Below are positions 51,665 to 60,463 of a DNA stretch of 64,000 nt, one piece after another (positions within the stretch are counted from its first letter, which is position 1; the number at the start of each line of letters is the position of its first letter). Made by a program: the position numbers and the translations under genes. Below the pieces are notes generated by a model, which was given only the letters and a program-made list of their open reading frames with translations, was not told the origin of the DNA and did no database searches. Source of the stretch: Bacteroidota bacterium (GTDB lineage Bacteria > Bacteroidota > Bacteroidia > B-17B0 > Aurantibacillaceae); assembly GCA_018267475.1 (NCBI GenBank), contig JAFDYI010000028.1, positions 1 through 64,000 on the forward strand. Reading direction: 5' to 3'.

Positions 51665-52374
51665 GAATTATACCTGCAATAGATATTATAGATGGGAAGT
51701 GTGTCCGCCTATCCAAAGGAGATTATTCCACCCAGAAAACATACAATGAAAACCCATTAGAGGTGGCTATGCAGTTTGAAGATAACGGAATTCAGTATCT
51801 GCATTTAGTTGATTTAGATGGGGCAAAGTCGAAACAAATAGTAAACTATAAAACATTAGAGTTACTAGCATCAAAAACAAATTTAATTATTGATTTTGGA
51901 GGTGGTGTTAAGTCGCAAAAAGAGGTGCTGCTTGCTTTGAGTGCCGGAGCAAATCAAGTAACGGTTGGCAGTGTTGCGGCTCAAAGCCCCGAATTGGCAA
52001 CAGAATGGTTAAAGCAATTTGGTTCTGATAAAATAATATTAGGCGCAGATTGTAAAAACCGAAAAATTGCTACCAACGGTTGGCTTGAAAAGAGTTCGTT
52101 AGATGTGATTGATTTTATTCAATCGTTTGAGGCAAAACAAGCTCAGTATGCCATCGTTACGGATATTGAAAAAGACGGAATGTTGCAAGGGCCTTCTGTT
52201 TCTTTGTATCGCGATATTTTGCGTAAAACAAGCATTCAGCTCATTGCTAGTGGCGGTATAACAACTATAGATGATGTTTTGTTGATGAAAGAAATAGGTT
52301 GCGAAGGAGTCATCATCGGTAAGGCTATTTACGAAGGAACCATTAAATTAAAAGAATTGAGCACATTATGTTAA
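51661..52374 (+). CDS. hisA: ProFAR isomerase HisA
   Basis: A 237-residue (beta/alpha)8 barrel that isomerises ProFAR to PRFAR. The catalytic Asp near the N-terminus is in [18 protein letters not shown], and IDFGGGVKS and LIASGGITT form the phosphate loops. [12 protein letters not shown] holds the second catalytic Asp region. It overlaps hisH by 4 bases and hisF by 7. Confidence 0.97.
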   Translation: MRIIPAIDIIDGKCVRLSKGDYSTQKTYNENPLEVAMQFEDNGIQYLHLVDLDGAKSKQIVNYKTLELLASKTNLIIDFGGGVKSQKEVLLALSAGANQVTVGSVAAQSPELATEWLKQFGSDKIILGADCKNRKIATNGWLEKSSLDVIDFIQSFEAKQAQYAIVTDIEKDGMLQGPSVSLYRDILRKTSIQLIASGGITTIDDVLLMKEIGCEGVIIGKAIYEGTIKLKELSTLC

Positions 52375-53120
52375 AAAAACGCATTATACCCTGTTTAGAT
52401 GTTAAAGATGGAAGAACTGTAAAAGGGGTTCATTTTGAGTCCATCAAAGATGCCGGGGATCCGATAGAATTAGCAAAACGCTATGCCGAAGAGGGCGCTG
52501 ATGAATTGGTTTTTTTAGACATTACGGCAACCTCAGAAAAACGGAAAACGATTACTGAATTGGTAACGAAAGTAGCCGCTGAAATAAACATTCCTTTTAC
52601 CGTTGGAGGAGGAATTAGTAGCTTAGAAGATGCTCAATCAATCATGCAAGCAGGGGCCGATAAAATCAGCATAAACACTTCTGCTATTTTAAATCCAAAA
52701 TTAATTGTGGAAATAGCGAATGAATTTGGAAGTCAATGCGTGGTATTGGCCATAGACACAAAATTGGTTGATGGAGAGTGGATGGTTTTCCGCAACGGAG
52801 GCAAAACGGCAACCTCATTAAAGGCAGTAGCTTGGGCAGCGGAAGGAGTTCGCTTAGGAGCAGGCGAAATTTTATTAACTTCTATGAACCACGACGGCAC
52901 AAAATCCGGCTTTGCTTTAGATATTACACAAGCCGTTTCAACATCGGTAAACGTTCCTGTAATCGCTTCCGGGGGCGCAGGGCTAAAGGAGCACTTTTTA
53001 GATGTTTTTAGTCAAACTAAAGCTACCGGAGCGTTGGCAGCCAGTGTGTTTCACTATCAGCAAATTACCATTAAAGATTTAAAAAAGTATTTAAAAGAAA
53101 ACAAAATTTCAATAAGATAA
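52368..53120 (+). CDS. hisF: Imidazole glycerol phosphate synthase subunit HisF
   Basis: The cyclase barrel that uses ammonia from HisH to form imidazole glycerol phosphate and AICAR. The 250 residues open with [19 protein letters not shown], with catalytic Asp11, and carry [15 protein letters not shown] and the second Asp in [12 protein letters not shown]. It overlaps hisA by 7 and hisIE by 1 base. Confidence 0.97.
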   Translation: MLKKRIIPCLDVKDGRTVKGVHFESIKDAGDPIELAKRYAEEGADELVFLDITATSEKRKTITELVTKVAAEINIPFTVGGGISSLEDAQSIMQAGADKISINTSAILNPKLIVEIANEFGSQCVVLAIDTKLVDGEWMVFRNGGKTATSLKAVAWAAEGVRLGAGEILLTSMNHDGTKSGFALDITQAVSTSVNVPVIASGGAGLKEHFLDVFSQTKATGALAASVFHYQQITIKDLKKYLKENKISIR

Positions 53121-53704
53121 TGAACATCAATTTTACCAAAGGCGAAGGCTTAGTTCCTGTCATCATTCAAGACGAAACAAGCATGAAAATACTTATGTTG
53201 GGATACATGAACGAAGAAGCCTATCAACAAACTGTAGCAGAAAAAAAAGTAACCTTTTTTAGTCGTAGTAAAAACCGGTTGTGGACAAAAGGAGAAACAT
53301 CGGGTCATTTTTTATGGGTTCGAGATATTTGCTTAGATTGCGATAACGACACCCTGCTCATTACCGTAAAAGCAGATGGACCAACGTGCCACACAGGCGC
53401 GGTTTCTTGTTTTAACACAACATCTGACAAAGGATTTATTTATCAATTAGAGCGCACCATTCATCAGCGTATTGATGATGATGTAATAGATTCATACACA
53501 AACAGCTTGTACAAAAAGGGCATTAACAAAGTAGCTCAAAAAGTAGGTGAAGAAGCGGTAGAAGTAATCATTGAAGCAAAAGATAATAATAACGAGCTTT
53601 TTTTAAATGAGTCGGCAGATTTATTGTATCACTACTTAATTCTTCTAAAAGCAAAAGGATTTAGCCTAGAAGATGTAGAGGCTATTTTGAAAAAAAGAAC
53701 TTAA
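53120..53704 (+). CDS. hisIE: Bifunctional phosphoribosyl-AMP cyclohydrolase / phosphoribosyl-ATP pyrophosphatase
   Basis: Steps two and three of histidine synthesis in one protein of 194 residues. The HisI half has MLGYMNEEAYQQT and WTKGETSGH, plus the Zn cluster DCDNDTLL and GPTCHTGAVSCF. The HisE half has KVGEEAVEVIIEAK and ESADLLYHYLILL. The fusion is usual in Bacteroidota. It ends the his operon; the next gene starts 126 bases later after a small unknown region. Confidence 0.97.
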   Translation: MNINFTKGEGLVPVIIQDETSMKILMLGYMNEEAYQQTVAEKKVTFFSRSKNRLWTKGETSGHFLWVRDICLDCDNDTLLITVKADGPTCHTGAVSCFNTTSDKGFIYQLERTIHQRIDDDVIDSYTNSLYKKGINKVAQKVGEEAVEVIIEAKDNNNELFLNESADLLYHYLILLKAKGFSLEDVEAILKKRT

Positions 53705-53774
53705 AACACAACTAAAAAGGCACAAAACAGTCCTATTTTCCTCAAAAAACGTGTTTCCTGTAACCTTTTATCCC

Positions 53775-53795
53775 CTGCCCTACTCTAATGGGCAG
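53775..53795 (+). terminator. Weak stem-loop after the his operon
   Basis: CTGCCC (53775-53780) pairs with GGGCAG (53790-53795) over a 9-base loop, followed by a loose T-rich stretch (TATTTTTAT). A modest terminator at best, so readthrough into the polyketide cluster is possible. Confidence 0.45.
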
Positions 53796-53830
53796 TAAGA
53801 GGTATTTTTATAGCTTTAAGCAAACAAAAG

Positions 53831-54028
53831 ATGAACTTCAAAAAAGAAAAAAAAATATATAGCGCCAAAGTACCACAAGGAAACAGAGATAAAAGAAGTC
53901 CGCGGCGAAGCAGCAAAAGAAACAAAGCACTCGAAGAAAAGCGTGTAATAAAAAGCCTTTTTGAGTTTAATCTTATATATTGCGACTTAATGGTAAATAG
54001 GGTAATGAACGAAATAAATCAACTATAA
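53831..54028 (+). CDS. Small basic protein of unknown function upstream of the polyketide cluster
   Basis: A 65-residue frame, very rich in Lys and Arg (opening MNFKKEKKIYSAK; then NRDKRSPRRSSKRNKALEEK), with a slightly hydrophobic end LFEFNLIYCDLMV. I do not recognise it. It lies 17 bases before the UbiA gene on the same strand, so it could be the first gene of that unit. It could also be a chance frame. Ribosome association is suggested by the basic charge only. Confidence 0.4.
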   Translation: MNFKKEKKIYSAKVPQGNRDKRSPRRSSKRNKALEEKRVIKSLFEFNLIYCDLMVNRVMNEINQL

Positions 54029-54045
54029 AACCATTTTTATAAAAT

Positions 54046-54912
54046 ATGTTCGTAGATACAAATACCTTTAAATTATTGCGCATTCCTTTCTCATTTTTGC
54101 TGATGCCTTTATTTTTATTTGCTTTTAGCCAGGCAGAATCGATTCATTTACGCAGCGCACTATGGTCGTTTAGCATCATACATTTATTGGTATATCCTGC
54201 CAGCAACGGCTACAACAGTTATATAGACAGAGACGAAACACCTATAGGGGGCTTAGAAAAACCACCGCTGCCTACTACCAATTTATTTTTTGCTACCTTA
54301 TTTTTAGATATCTGTGCGCTCTTGCTTTCTTTTTTTTGTGTAAACAGGTTGTTTGCTTTATGTGTTTTGTTGTATATCATAGCGTCCAGGGCTTATAGCT
54401 CTAAACAAATACGTTTAAAAAAACATCCTTTTGCCGGTTTTTTTACGGTCGTTTTTTTTCAAGGAGCCTTTACTTTTTATATGTCATACATAGGTATTGC
54501 GGCATATCCTCTTGAATTAAATAAACTCAATATAATTTTACTGTTAGGCTGCTCTCTGCAAATAGCAGGTGCCTACCCGCTTACGCAAATATACCAACAT
54601 CAACAAGACCTAAAAGATGGGATAACAACCATCAGCTATAAATTGGGTTATGTCGGCACTTTTATTTTTACAGCCGGCATGTTTGTATTGTGCAATCTCT
54701 GTTATTTTCTGTACTTCAATAGCCTTAACTGGCTCTCCCCTTTTTATATCATACAACTGTTTTTTGCGCCCATTGTGGCATACTTTGCGTATTGGTTTTT
54801 TCTTGTTTTAAAGAACAAAAACGAAGCCAACTTCAAAAACACCATGCGTATGAATATAATAGCCGCAACCAGTATGAATATTTGTTTTACAAGCCTTTTC
54901 TTTATTAAATAG
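54046..54912 (+). CDS. UbiA-family prenyltransferase
   Basis: A 288-residue inner-membrane protein with about eight or nine helices and both Asp-rich UbiA sites. The first is NGYNSYIDRDE (Asn57, Asp61, Asp63); the second is YQHQQDLKDGITTIS near 183-197 (Asp188 and Asp191), close to the COQ2/UbiA pattern YxHQDxxDD. UbiA enzymes attach isoprenyl chains to aromatic acceptors. The stop abuts the next ATG (TAGATG) with no gap, so it is coupled to the polyketide synthase gene. The acceptor is probably the polyketide product, by inference. Confidence 0.9.
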   Translation: MFVDTNTFKLLRIPFSFLLMPLFLFAFSQAESIHLRSALWSFSIIHLLVYPASNGYNSYIDRDETPIGGLEKPPLPTTNLFFATLFLDICALLLSFFCVNRLFALCVLLYIIASRAYSSKQIRLKKHPFAGFFTVVFFQGAFTFYMSYIGIAAYPLELNKLNIILLLGCSLQIAGAYPLTQIYQHQQDLKDGITTISYKLGYVGTFIFTAGMFVLCNLCYFLYFNSLNWLSPFYIIQLFFAPIVAYFAYWFFLVLKNKNEANFKNTMRMNIIAATSMNICFTSLFFIK

Positions 54913-56001
54913 ATGAGTTATATCACCGCTATAGAAACTGCAGTGCCTTTATATGCACATTCGCAAGAAAGTTTTGTCCGCTTTTTATCTAATGCCACTA
55001 ATGATGATGCCGTAAAAAGAAAGATAAACATTATTGCAAAAAAAACGGGCATACAAGAACGATATTCGGTACTAAAAGATTACAGCTCGGCACCCGAAGA
55101 TTTTATTTTTTACGCTAAAAACAAGCACCTGGAGCCGCAGCCTTCACTTTCTGAAAGAATGACTGTCTTTAGAGAAGGAGCCTTACCCCTATCCTTACAG
55201 GCTGTAAAAAAAATAAAAAAAATAGACGAAATAAAAAAACAGATTAGTCACGTTATTACCGTTACCTGCACCGGACTTTTTGCGCCCGGTTTAGATGTAG
55301 ATTTAATTCATACCCTAAATCTTAACCCCGACATAAGTAGAATAGGCATCAACTTTATGGGTTGTAATGCCGCTATTCTGGCATTAAAACATGCTGATGC
55401 TATTTGCAAAAGCAACAGCGATGCCTTGGTGTTAATTGTTTGCACAGAATTATGCACGCTGCATTTTCAAAAAAAATATACCGACGATTATATTCTTTCT
55501 AATTTATTATTTGGTGATGGGGCGGCTGCTGTTTTAGTGAGTGGAAAAAAGCCGGAAAATCATTCTGATAAGATGCTGCAAATACAAACCTTCAATTCGC
55601 ACTTAGTGAAAAAAGGGTATGCTGATATGGCTTGGCAAACCAGTGAAAGCGGTTTTTTAATGAACCTTACCTCCTACGTTGCCTTACTTATAAAAGAAAA
55701 CATAAAAGGAGTATTTGAAAACCTACACATCAACCCTGAAAACATTAAGCATTGGGCTGTGCACCCCGGTGGAAAAAAAATAATAGACGACTTTTTTACC
55801 GCGTTAAATTTAGAAAATGAAAAGGCAAAGCACTCGTACGAAGTGCTAAAAAAGTACGGCAACATGTCCTCGCCAACAGTCTTATTTGTGCTTAAAGAAA
55901 TGCTACAACAAAACACGGGCGCCAACGCCGGAGAAACCGTTTTTGCCGCAGCCTTCGGGCCCGGTTTAAGCATAGAAACCATGCAAGCCGTTTATGCTTA
56001 A
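54913..56001 (+). CDS. Type III polyketide synthase
   Basis: A 362-residue chalcone/stilbene-synthase-like homodimeric enzyme that condenses a starter acyl-CoA with malonyl-CoA and cyclises the chain to a resorcinol, phloroglucinol or pyrone. The Cys-His-Asn triad is complete: Cys151 in NFMGCNAAILALK, His284 in WAVHPGGKKII and Asn317 in YGNMSSPTVLFVL. CTGLFAPGLD and FGDGAAAVLVSG are also typical. Starter and product cannot be read from this alone. Its 3' end overlaps the methyltransferase by 8 bases. Confidence 0.95.
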   Translation: MSYITAIETAVPLYAHSQESFVRFLSNATNDDAVKRKINIIAKKTGIQERYSVLKDYSSAPEDFIFYAKNKHLEPQPSLSERMTVFREGALPLSLQAVKKIKKIDEIKKQISHVITVTCTGLFAPGLDVDLIHTLNLNPDISRIGINFMGCNAAILALKHADAICKSNSDALVLIVCTELCTLHFQKKYTDDYILSNLLFGDGAAAVLVSGKKPENHSDKMLQIQTFNSHLVKKGYADMAWQTSESGFLMNLTSYVALLIKENIKGVFENLHINPENIKHWAVHPGGKKIIDDFFTALNLENEKAKHSYEVLKKYGNMSSPTVLFVLKEMLQQNTGANAGETVFAAAFGPGLSIETMQAVYA

Positions 56002-56677
56002 ACAGCGCAGCATACAAAAAGAATTATTAGATGCCGATGACATACCGGAGGCTGACTTATATCAAAACCTAAAAGAGCTTAATACCATCAACAAACTGTT
56101 AGGAGGCTACGGTATTACTTTTTCTGCTTTAAATAAAGTTTGTAAAAAAAACCAATCTTATACTTTAGTAGATATTGGCTGTGGGGGTGGGCACACGCTC
56201 AAACAAATTGATAATTGGGCAAAAAAAAATAACCAAAAAGTTACACTATACGGCATAGATATTAAATCGGTATGCATACAATATGCTAAAAAAAATGCGC
56301 CCCAACTCGGTTTTATTTGCGACGATTACAAAAACACTTTTTTACATCTGCCGCAAGCAAATATTATACACGCTTGCTTATTTTGTCATCACCTGCAAGA
56401 AGATGAGTTGATAAAACTGATACAATTTTGTTTAAGAAACAAAGCCACTCTTATCATCAACGACTTAGAACGAAACCCTTTTGCCTATTATGCTATAAAA
56501 ATACTTGCTCGCCTTTTTTCCAAATCATACTTAGTAAAAAACGACGCTCCTTTATCCGTAGCACGAGGGTTTAAAACCCATGAGTGGCACCTTATTTTAG
56601 AAAAAGCCGGAGCGAAACAATATTCTGTTACAAAAAAATGGGCTTTTAGACATGAAATACTCGTGCATGCAACATAA
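55994..56677 (+). CDS. SAM-dependent methyltransferase of the polyketide cluster
   Basis: A 227-residue class I methyltransferase. The SAM site is VDIGCGGGHTLKQI at about 54-67, with the acidic residue after the second strand in YGIDIKSV, and the motif IIHACLFCHHL follows. Methylation of a hydroxyl or ring carbon of the polyketide is likely. The srsB methyltransferase of Streptomyces, next to a type III PKS, methylates alkylresorcinols, a good parallel though not proof. It overlaps the PKS by 8 bases and the FAD gene by 26. Confidence 0.9.
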   Translation: MLKQRSIQKELLDADDIPEADLYQNLKELNTINKLLGGYGITFSALNKVCKKNQSYTLVDIGCGGGHTLKQIDNWAKKNNQKVTLYGIDIKSVCIQYAKKNAPQLGFICDDYKNTFLHLPQANIIHACLFCHHLQEDELIKLIQFCLRNKATLIINDLERNPFAYYAIKILARLFSKSYLVKNDAPLSVARGFKTHEWHLILEKAGAKQYSVTKKWAFRHEILVHAT

Positions 56678-57791
56678 AAACAAGTACCCTTGCGCTATAG
56701 TGGGCGGCGGCTTAGCCGGCCTGTGCTTGGCTATTCAATTGGCAGATAAAGGCATAAAGGTTGTTTTATTTGAAAAAAACACATTCCCCTTTCATAAAGT
56801 GTGCGGCGAATACATCTCTATGGAAAGCTGGGATTTTTTGTGTACAATGGGCTTACCACTTCAAGAACTAAACCTACCTAAGATAAACCAACTGGGCATA
56901 TCTTCTCAAAAAGGTTTTATGCTTAATACCCACTTACCTCTAGGCGGTTTTGGTATGAGTCGTTTTTCATTAGATAATTGCTTGTGCGAATTAGCTAAGA
57001 AAAAAGGAGTTGCTATATACGACAACTGTAAGGTTTTTGATGTAAAAAAAAACAATAAAAACGAGAGCGAGGTACACACTTCAAAAGGAATATATACAAC
57101 TCGTATTGTATGCGGTGCTTACGGAAAATACAGCCCTTCTTTTATGAAAGAAGAAAAAAACAAAAGTTTGAATTACATAGGTGTAAAATACCACATCAAC
57201 ACAAAAAAAATACCGGATAATAAAATAGAATTACACAACTTTAAAGGCGGATATTGCGGCATATCCAAAGTAGATAAAGAAACCCATTGCTTATGCTATC
57301 TGACAGACTCGACCAATTTAAAAAACAATGCCAACGACTTAAAAAAAATGGAACAAAACGTGCTGTATAAAAATCCTTTTTTAGAGTCGTATTTCACGCA
57401 AAGTACTTTTTTGTTTAATGCCCCTTTAATCATCAGCAACATCTATTTCACTAAAAAAAACACCTACCAAAACCCACTTTTTTTATTGGGCGATGCCGCA
57501 GGCTCTATTACACCCTTGTGTGGCAACGGTATGAGCATGGCTATGCGGGCTTCTAAAATAATGGCTTCCTTGCTGCCACAGTACTTTGACGGAGCATTTT
57601 CCGAAGAGGCTTTACAAAAACAATACCACGCACTTTGGAATCAAAATTTTAATACCCGAATTACAGCCGGGTATTACCTGCAATTTTTGTTTGGCAAAAA
57701 CAACACTACGCATTACGCCTTACAAGTATTAAACAAAACGCCTTACATTACTAAAAAAATAATTTCACTTACCCATGGCACTTCTTTCTAA
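56652..57791 (+). CDS. FAD-dependent oxidoreductase (geranylgeranyl-reductase-like)
   Basis: A 379-residue flavoprotein monooxygenase/reductase. The FAD fold begins CAIVGGGLAGLCLAIQLADK with the acidic FEKN end, and the second FAD contact is FLLGDAAGSITPLCGNGM near 277-294. The GYRK-like PHKVCGEYISMES is typical of the geranylgeranyl reductase branch. It may hydroxylate a phenol toward a quinone or reduce an isoprenyl chain. The ATG at 56652 overlaps the methyltransferase; an internal Met at 56667 is a second choice. Confidence 0.88.
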   Translation: MKYSCMQHKNKYPCAIVGGGLAGLCLAIQLADKGIKVVLFEKNTFPFHKVCGEYISMESWDFLCTMGLPLQELNLPKINQLGISSQKGFMLNTHLPLGGFGMSRFSLDNCLCELAKKKGVAIYDNCKVFDVKKNNKNESEVHTSKGIYTTRIVCGAYGKYSPSFMKEEKNKSLNYIGVKYHINTKKIPDNKIELHNFKGGYCGISKVDKETHCLCYLTDSTNLKNNANDLKKMEQNVLYKNPFLESYFTQSTFLFNAPLIISNIYFTKKNTYQNPLFLLGDAAGSITPLCGNGMSMAMRASKIMASLLPQYFDGAFSEEALQKQYHALWNQNFNTRITAGYYLQFLFGKNNTTHYALQVLNKTPYITKKIISLTHGTSF

Positions 57792-58326
57792 AAACAAGAT
57801 TATCTTTTTTTTTACACTTGCTTTGTTTCAACACATTTTGGCTCAAAACAAAGAATGGCTTGTTGTTTCATCTAACATTAATTTTAAAATAAAAAATGCC
57901 GGCATCTATGTTTCCGGCGTTTTTTCAGGCTTGCAAGCGCACATTCAGTTCGACTCTTCAAAAAGCTTTGATAACAAAATAGAAGCCAGTATTTCTGTAA
58001 ATACACTTAGCACTGGAAACTCCATGCGCGATAAACACTTAAAAAAAGAAGATTATTTCTTTACAGAAAAACACCCTACCATCAGCCTTGTTTCAACGGC
58101 CTTATCCAAACAAGCAAGCGGAACGTACAAAGGCTTTTTCATGCTAAGCATCAAAGACACACACCGACTTATCCCCATTTTGTTTTCTTTTTATGAGCGC
58201 GATAAAAAAGCCGTTTTTTCAAGCCATTTCACTCTCAATAGATTGGATTACGGCATAGGGAGTTCCAGCCTTATTTTATCCAATGAAGTAAGCGTTTGGG
58301 TAGAGCTAAACTGCATACCAAAATAA
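57775..58326 (+). CDS. YceI-family secreted lipid-binding-like protein
   Basis: A 183-residue exported protein: signal peptide MALLSKNKIIFFFTLALFQH, then the YceI lipocalin-like beta barrel with FKIKNAGIYVSGVFSGLQAH and the conserved SMRDKHLKKEDYFFTEKHP. YceI proteins bind polyisoprenoid lipids. Placement after UbiA, PKS, methyltransferase and FAD enzyme suggests it carries the prenylated product across the periplasm. It overlaps the FAD gene by 17 bases, the last gene of the cluster. Confidence 0.9.
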   Translation: MALLSKNKIIFFFTLALFQHILAQNKEWLVVSSNINFKIKNAGIYVSGVFSGLQAHIQFDSSKSFDNKIEASISVNTLSTGNSMRDKHLKKEDYFFTEKHPTISLVSTALSKQASGTYKGFFMLSIKDTHRLIPILFSFYERDKKAVFSSHFTLNRLDYGIGSSSLILSNEVSVWVELNCIPK

Positions 58327-58385
58327 AACGTATCTTTACCCGAATAATTGGCACTTTATTTGATTAACTCCTCTAAAAAACAAGT

Positions 58386-59492
58386 ATGAAAAAAATTGGA
58401 ACAACCTGTTTGCTATTAGCCGCTATAAATGTCTTTTCTCAAGGAAAAAGTTTTGTAATAAACGGTACTATAAAAAAAGTAAATGACAATGCCTATGTAT
58501 ATTTAAGCCACATTTACAACGAGCAAACCCAAATAGATTCGGCTCTTGTAAAAAACGAAAAATTTACCTTCAAAGGCAAAACACCCGAACCCAATATGTA
58601 TTGGATAACCCTGCATAAAAATGAAACCCCACAACTTATCTTTTTTGCAGATAATGCCCCTATTACCATTGCTGCTGACGCCGACTCTATGGCGCACGCA
58701 AAAATTAACGGCGGTACAACACAAAACGACTACAAACACTGGCTGGCTATGCAAGCCAAATACGCCGAAATGCGAAACGGCCTTATAACTCAGTACAACG
58801 GGCACATGCGCAGCAACAATCAAGAAGGAGCAAAAAAAGTAGTAGATACCGCAGGTATTGCCGAACGTGCTTACGAAAAAGGCATTTTAAAATTTATTAA
58901 AGAACACCCCCAATCAAACGTAAGCGCTTACGCTATTTACTCTGTAAATTTTGATTGGCCTAAGATGGACGAATACGAGGAAATGTACAACGTGCTTTCT
59001 CCGCAAGTAAAAGCCGGCAAATTTGGAAAATTAGCTCACGATAAAATAGAAGGCATGAAAATGAAAGACGCTACCGTAGGCGTTACCGCAGCCAATTTTT
59101 CTCAGCCCGATGTAAATGGAAAAATGGTATCGCTTAACTCCTACAAAGGAAAAGTAGTGTTGGTTGATTTTTGGGCAAGCTGGTGCGGCCCCTGTCGTGC
59201 TGAAAACCCCAATGTGGTAGCCGCTTACCAAAAATACCACCCAAAAGGTTTTGAAATTTTAGGCGTTTCCTTAGATCAAAATAAAGATAAATGGTTGCAA
59301 GCCATTAGCAACGACAACCTTACCTGGACACACATCAGCGACTTAAAAGGCTGGGGAAATGAAGCCGCAAAAAAATACGGCGTAACCTCTATCCCTTTTA
59401 ACGTGCTTATTGATAAAGAAGGGAAAATTATTGCAAAAGGCCTTAGAGGAAAGGCTTTGGACGATGAATTAGCCAAGATATTTGGAGAGTAA
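58386..59492 (+). CDS. Periplasmic thioredoxin-like protein with DUF4369 domain
   Basis: A 368-residue TlpA-type protein: signal peptide MKKIGTTCLLLAAINVFSQ, an N-terminal beta DUF4369 domain (FVINGTIKKVNDNAYVYLSH) to about 115, a helical linker, and a C-terminal AhpC/TSA thioredoxin fold with WCGPC (Cys267, Cys270) and the cis-Pro loop GVTSIPFNVLIDKEG. It reduces disulfides or hydroperoxides in the periplasm; the partner is unknown. It starts about 59 bases after the cluster, probably a separate gene. Confidence 0.9.
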   Translation: MKKIGTTCLLLAAINVFSQGKSFVINGTIKKVNDNAYVYLSHIYNEQTQIDSALVKNEKFTFKGKTPEPNMYWITLHKNETPQLIFFADNAPITIAADADSMAHAKINGGTTQNDYKHWLAMQAKYAEMRNGLITQYNGHMRSNNQEGAKKVVDTAGIAERAYEKGILKFIKEHPQSNVSAYAIYSVNFDWPKMDEYEEMYNVLSPQVKAGKFGKLAHDKIEGMKMKDATVGVTAANFSQPDVNGKMVSLNSYKGKVVLVDFWASWCGPCRAENPNVVAAYQKYHPKGFEILGVSLDQNKDKWLQAISNDNLTWTHISDLKGWGNEAAKKYGVTSIPFNVLIDKEGKIIAKGLRGKALDDELAKIFGE

Positions 59493-59551
59493 ACAGCTTT
59501 TTATAACCCAAAACATCATACCGTTTTTTATTAGATATTTGCAGCCTAAAA

Positions 59552-60439
59552 ATGACTGCCTCTAAAAATTATACTAAGTGGTTTATACTTTTTGCTTTAG
59601 CATTAGTATGGGGCAGTTCCTTTATTTTAATGAAACGAGGCTTAGAATCTTTTAGCAGCGTGCAAGTAGCTTCGCTACGAATTAGTTTAGCGGCTTTGTT
59701 TTTACTTCCTGTTTTAATAAAATACCGAAAAATAAATTTAAAAAAATACGGACTTGGCTTTTTGTTGGCAGGTGTGTTTGGCAATCTCATACCCGCTTTT
59801 TTATTTACCAAAGCCGAAACCGGCATCAGCAGCAGTTTGGCAGGCATGCTCAATGCTTTAACCCCTCTTTTTACTGTAGTAGTAGCGCGCCTCTTTTTTA
59901 AAGGAAAAACTTCTACTATGCAAATAGTAGGCGTTTTAACGGCTTTTATAGGAGCCTTATTTTTACTATCGGGTGATAAAAATGCTTCCGGTACAGACAA
60001 CCTACTCTATGCTTTTTATGTTATTTTAGCCACTATATGCTACGCCATCAGCGTAAACAGCATTAAGCATTTTTTAGACGATGTAAACTCTGTAGCCGCT
60101 TCGGCCTGGTATTTTGCTCTTACAGGCCCTATTGCTCTGTTTATCTTGTTTAATACTGATTTTCTTGAAGTCATGCAGCGCAATCCAAATGCGCTAAACA
60201 GTTTAGGATATGTTGCTATTTTGGGTATAATAGGCTCGGCGCTTTCTGTTATTTTCTTTAACTATTTAATCAAAGTATCTGGGGCGGTTTTTGCCTCATC
60301 CAGCACGTATTTAATACCTATTGTAGCTATTTTTTGGGGATTTTTTGACGGAGAGGTTATCACTATCATACAAATAGCTGCCATCTTTGTGATTTTAGGA
60401 GGGGTATGGCTTATCAATAAAAAAAAGGAAAAGAAGTAG
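59552..60439 (+). CDS. EamA/DMT-family transporter
   Basis: A 295-residue inner-membrane protein with ten predicted helices in two EamA repeats. The first begins LALVWGSSFILMKRGLESFS, and the second ends GGVWLINKKKEKK. ALTPLFTVVVARLFF and IFWGFFDGEVI are typical EamA helix ends. Such transporters export metabolites, amino acids or purines; the cargo is not readable. It is convergent with the secreted protease gene. Confidence 0.92.
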   Translation: MTASKNYTKWFILFALALVWGSSFILMKRGLESFSSVQVASLRISLAALFLLPVLIKYRKINLKKYGLGFLLAGVFGNLIPAFLFTKAETGISSSLAGMLNALTPLFTVVVARLFFKGKTSTMQIVGVLTAFIGALFLLSGDKNASGTDNLLYAFYVILATICYAISVNSIKHFLDDVNSVAASAWYFALTGPIALFILFNTDFLEVMQRNPNALNSLGYVAILGIIGSALSVIFFNYLIKVSGAVFASSSTYLIPIVAIFWGFFDGEVITIIQIAAIFVILGGVWLINKKKEKK

Positions 60440-60463
60440 CGTTTTTATATGCTGCTCTTTAAA

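Noticed and set aside
46769-53704. Possible horizontal transfer of the his operon.
   Set aside because: It looked slightly richer in A/T than proS on hand counts of short stretches, but expression level explains that and gene order is usual for the phylum.
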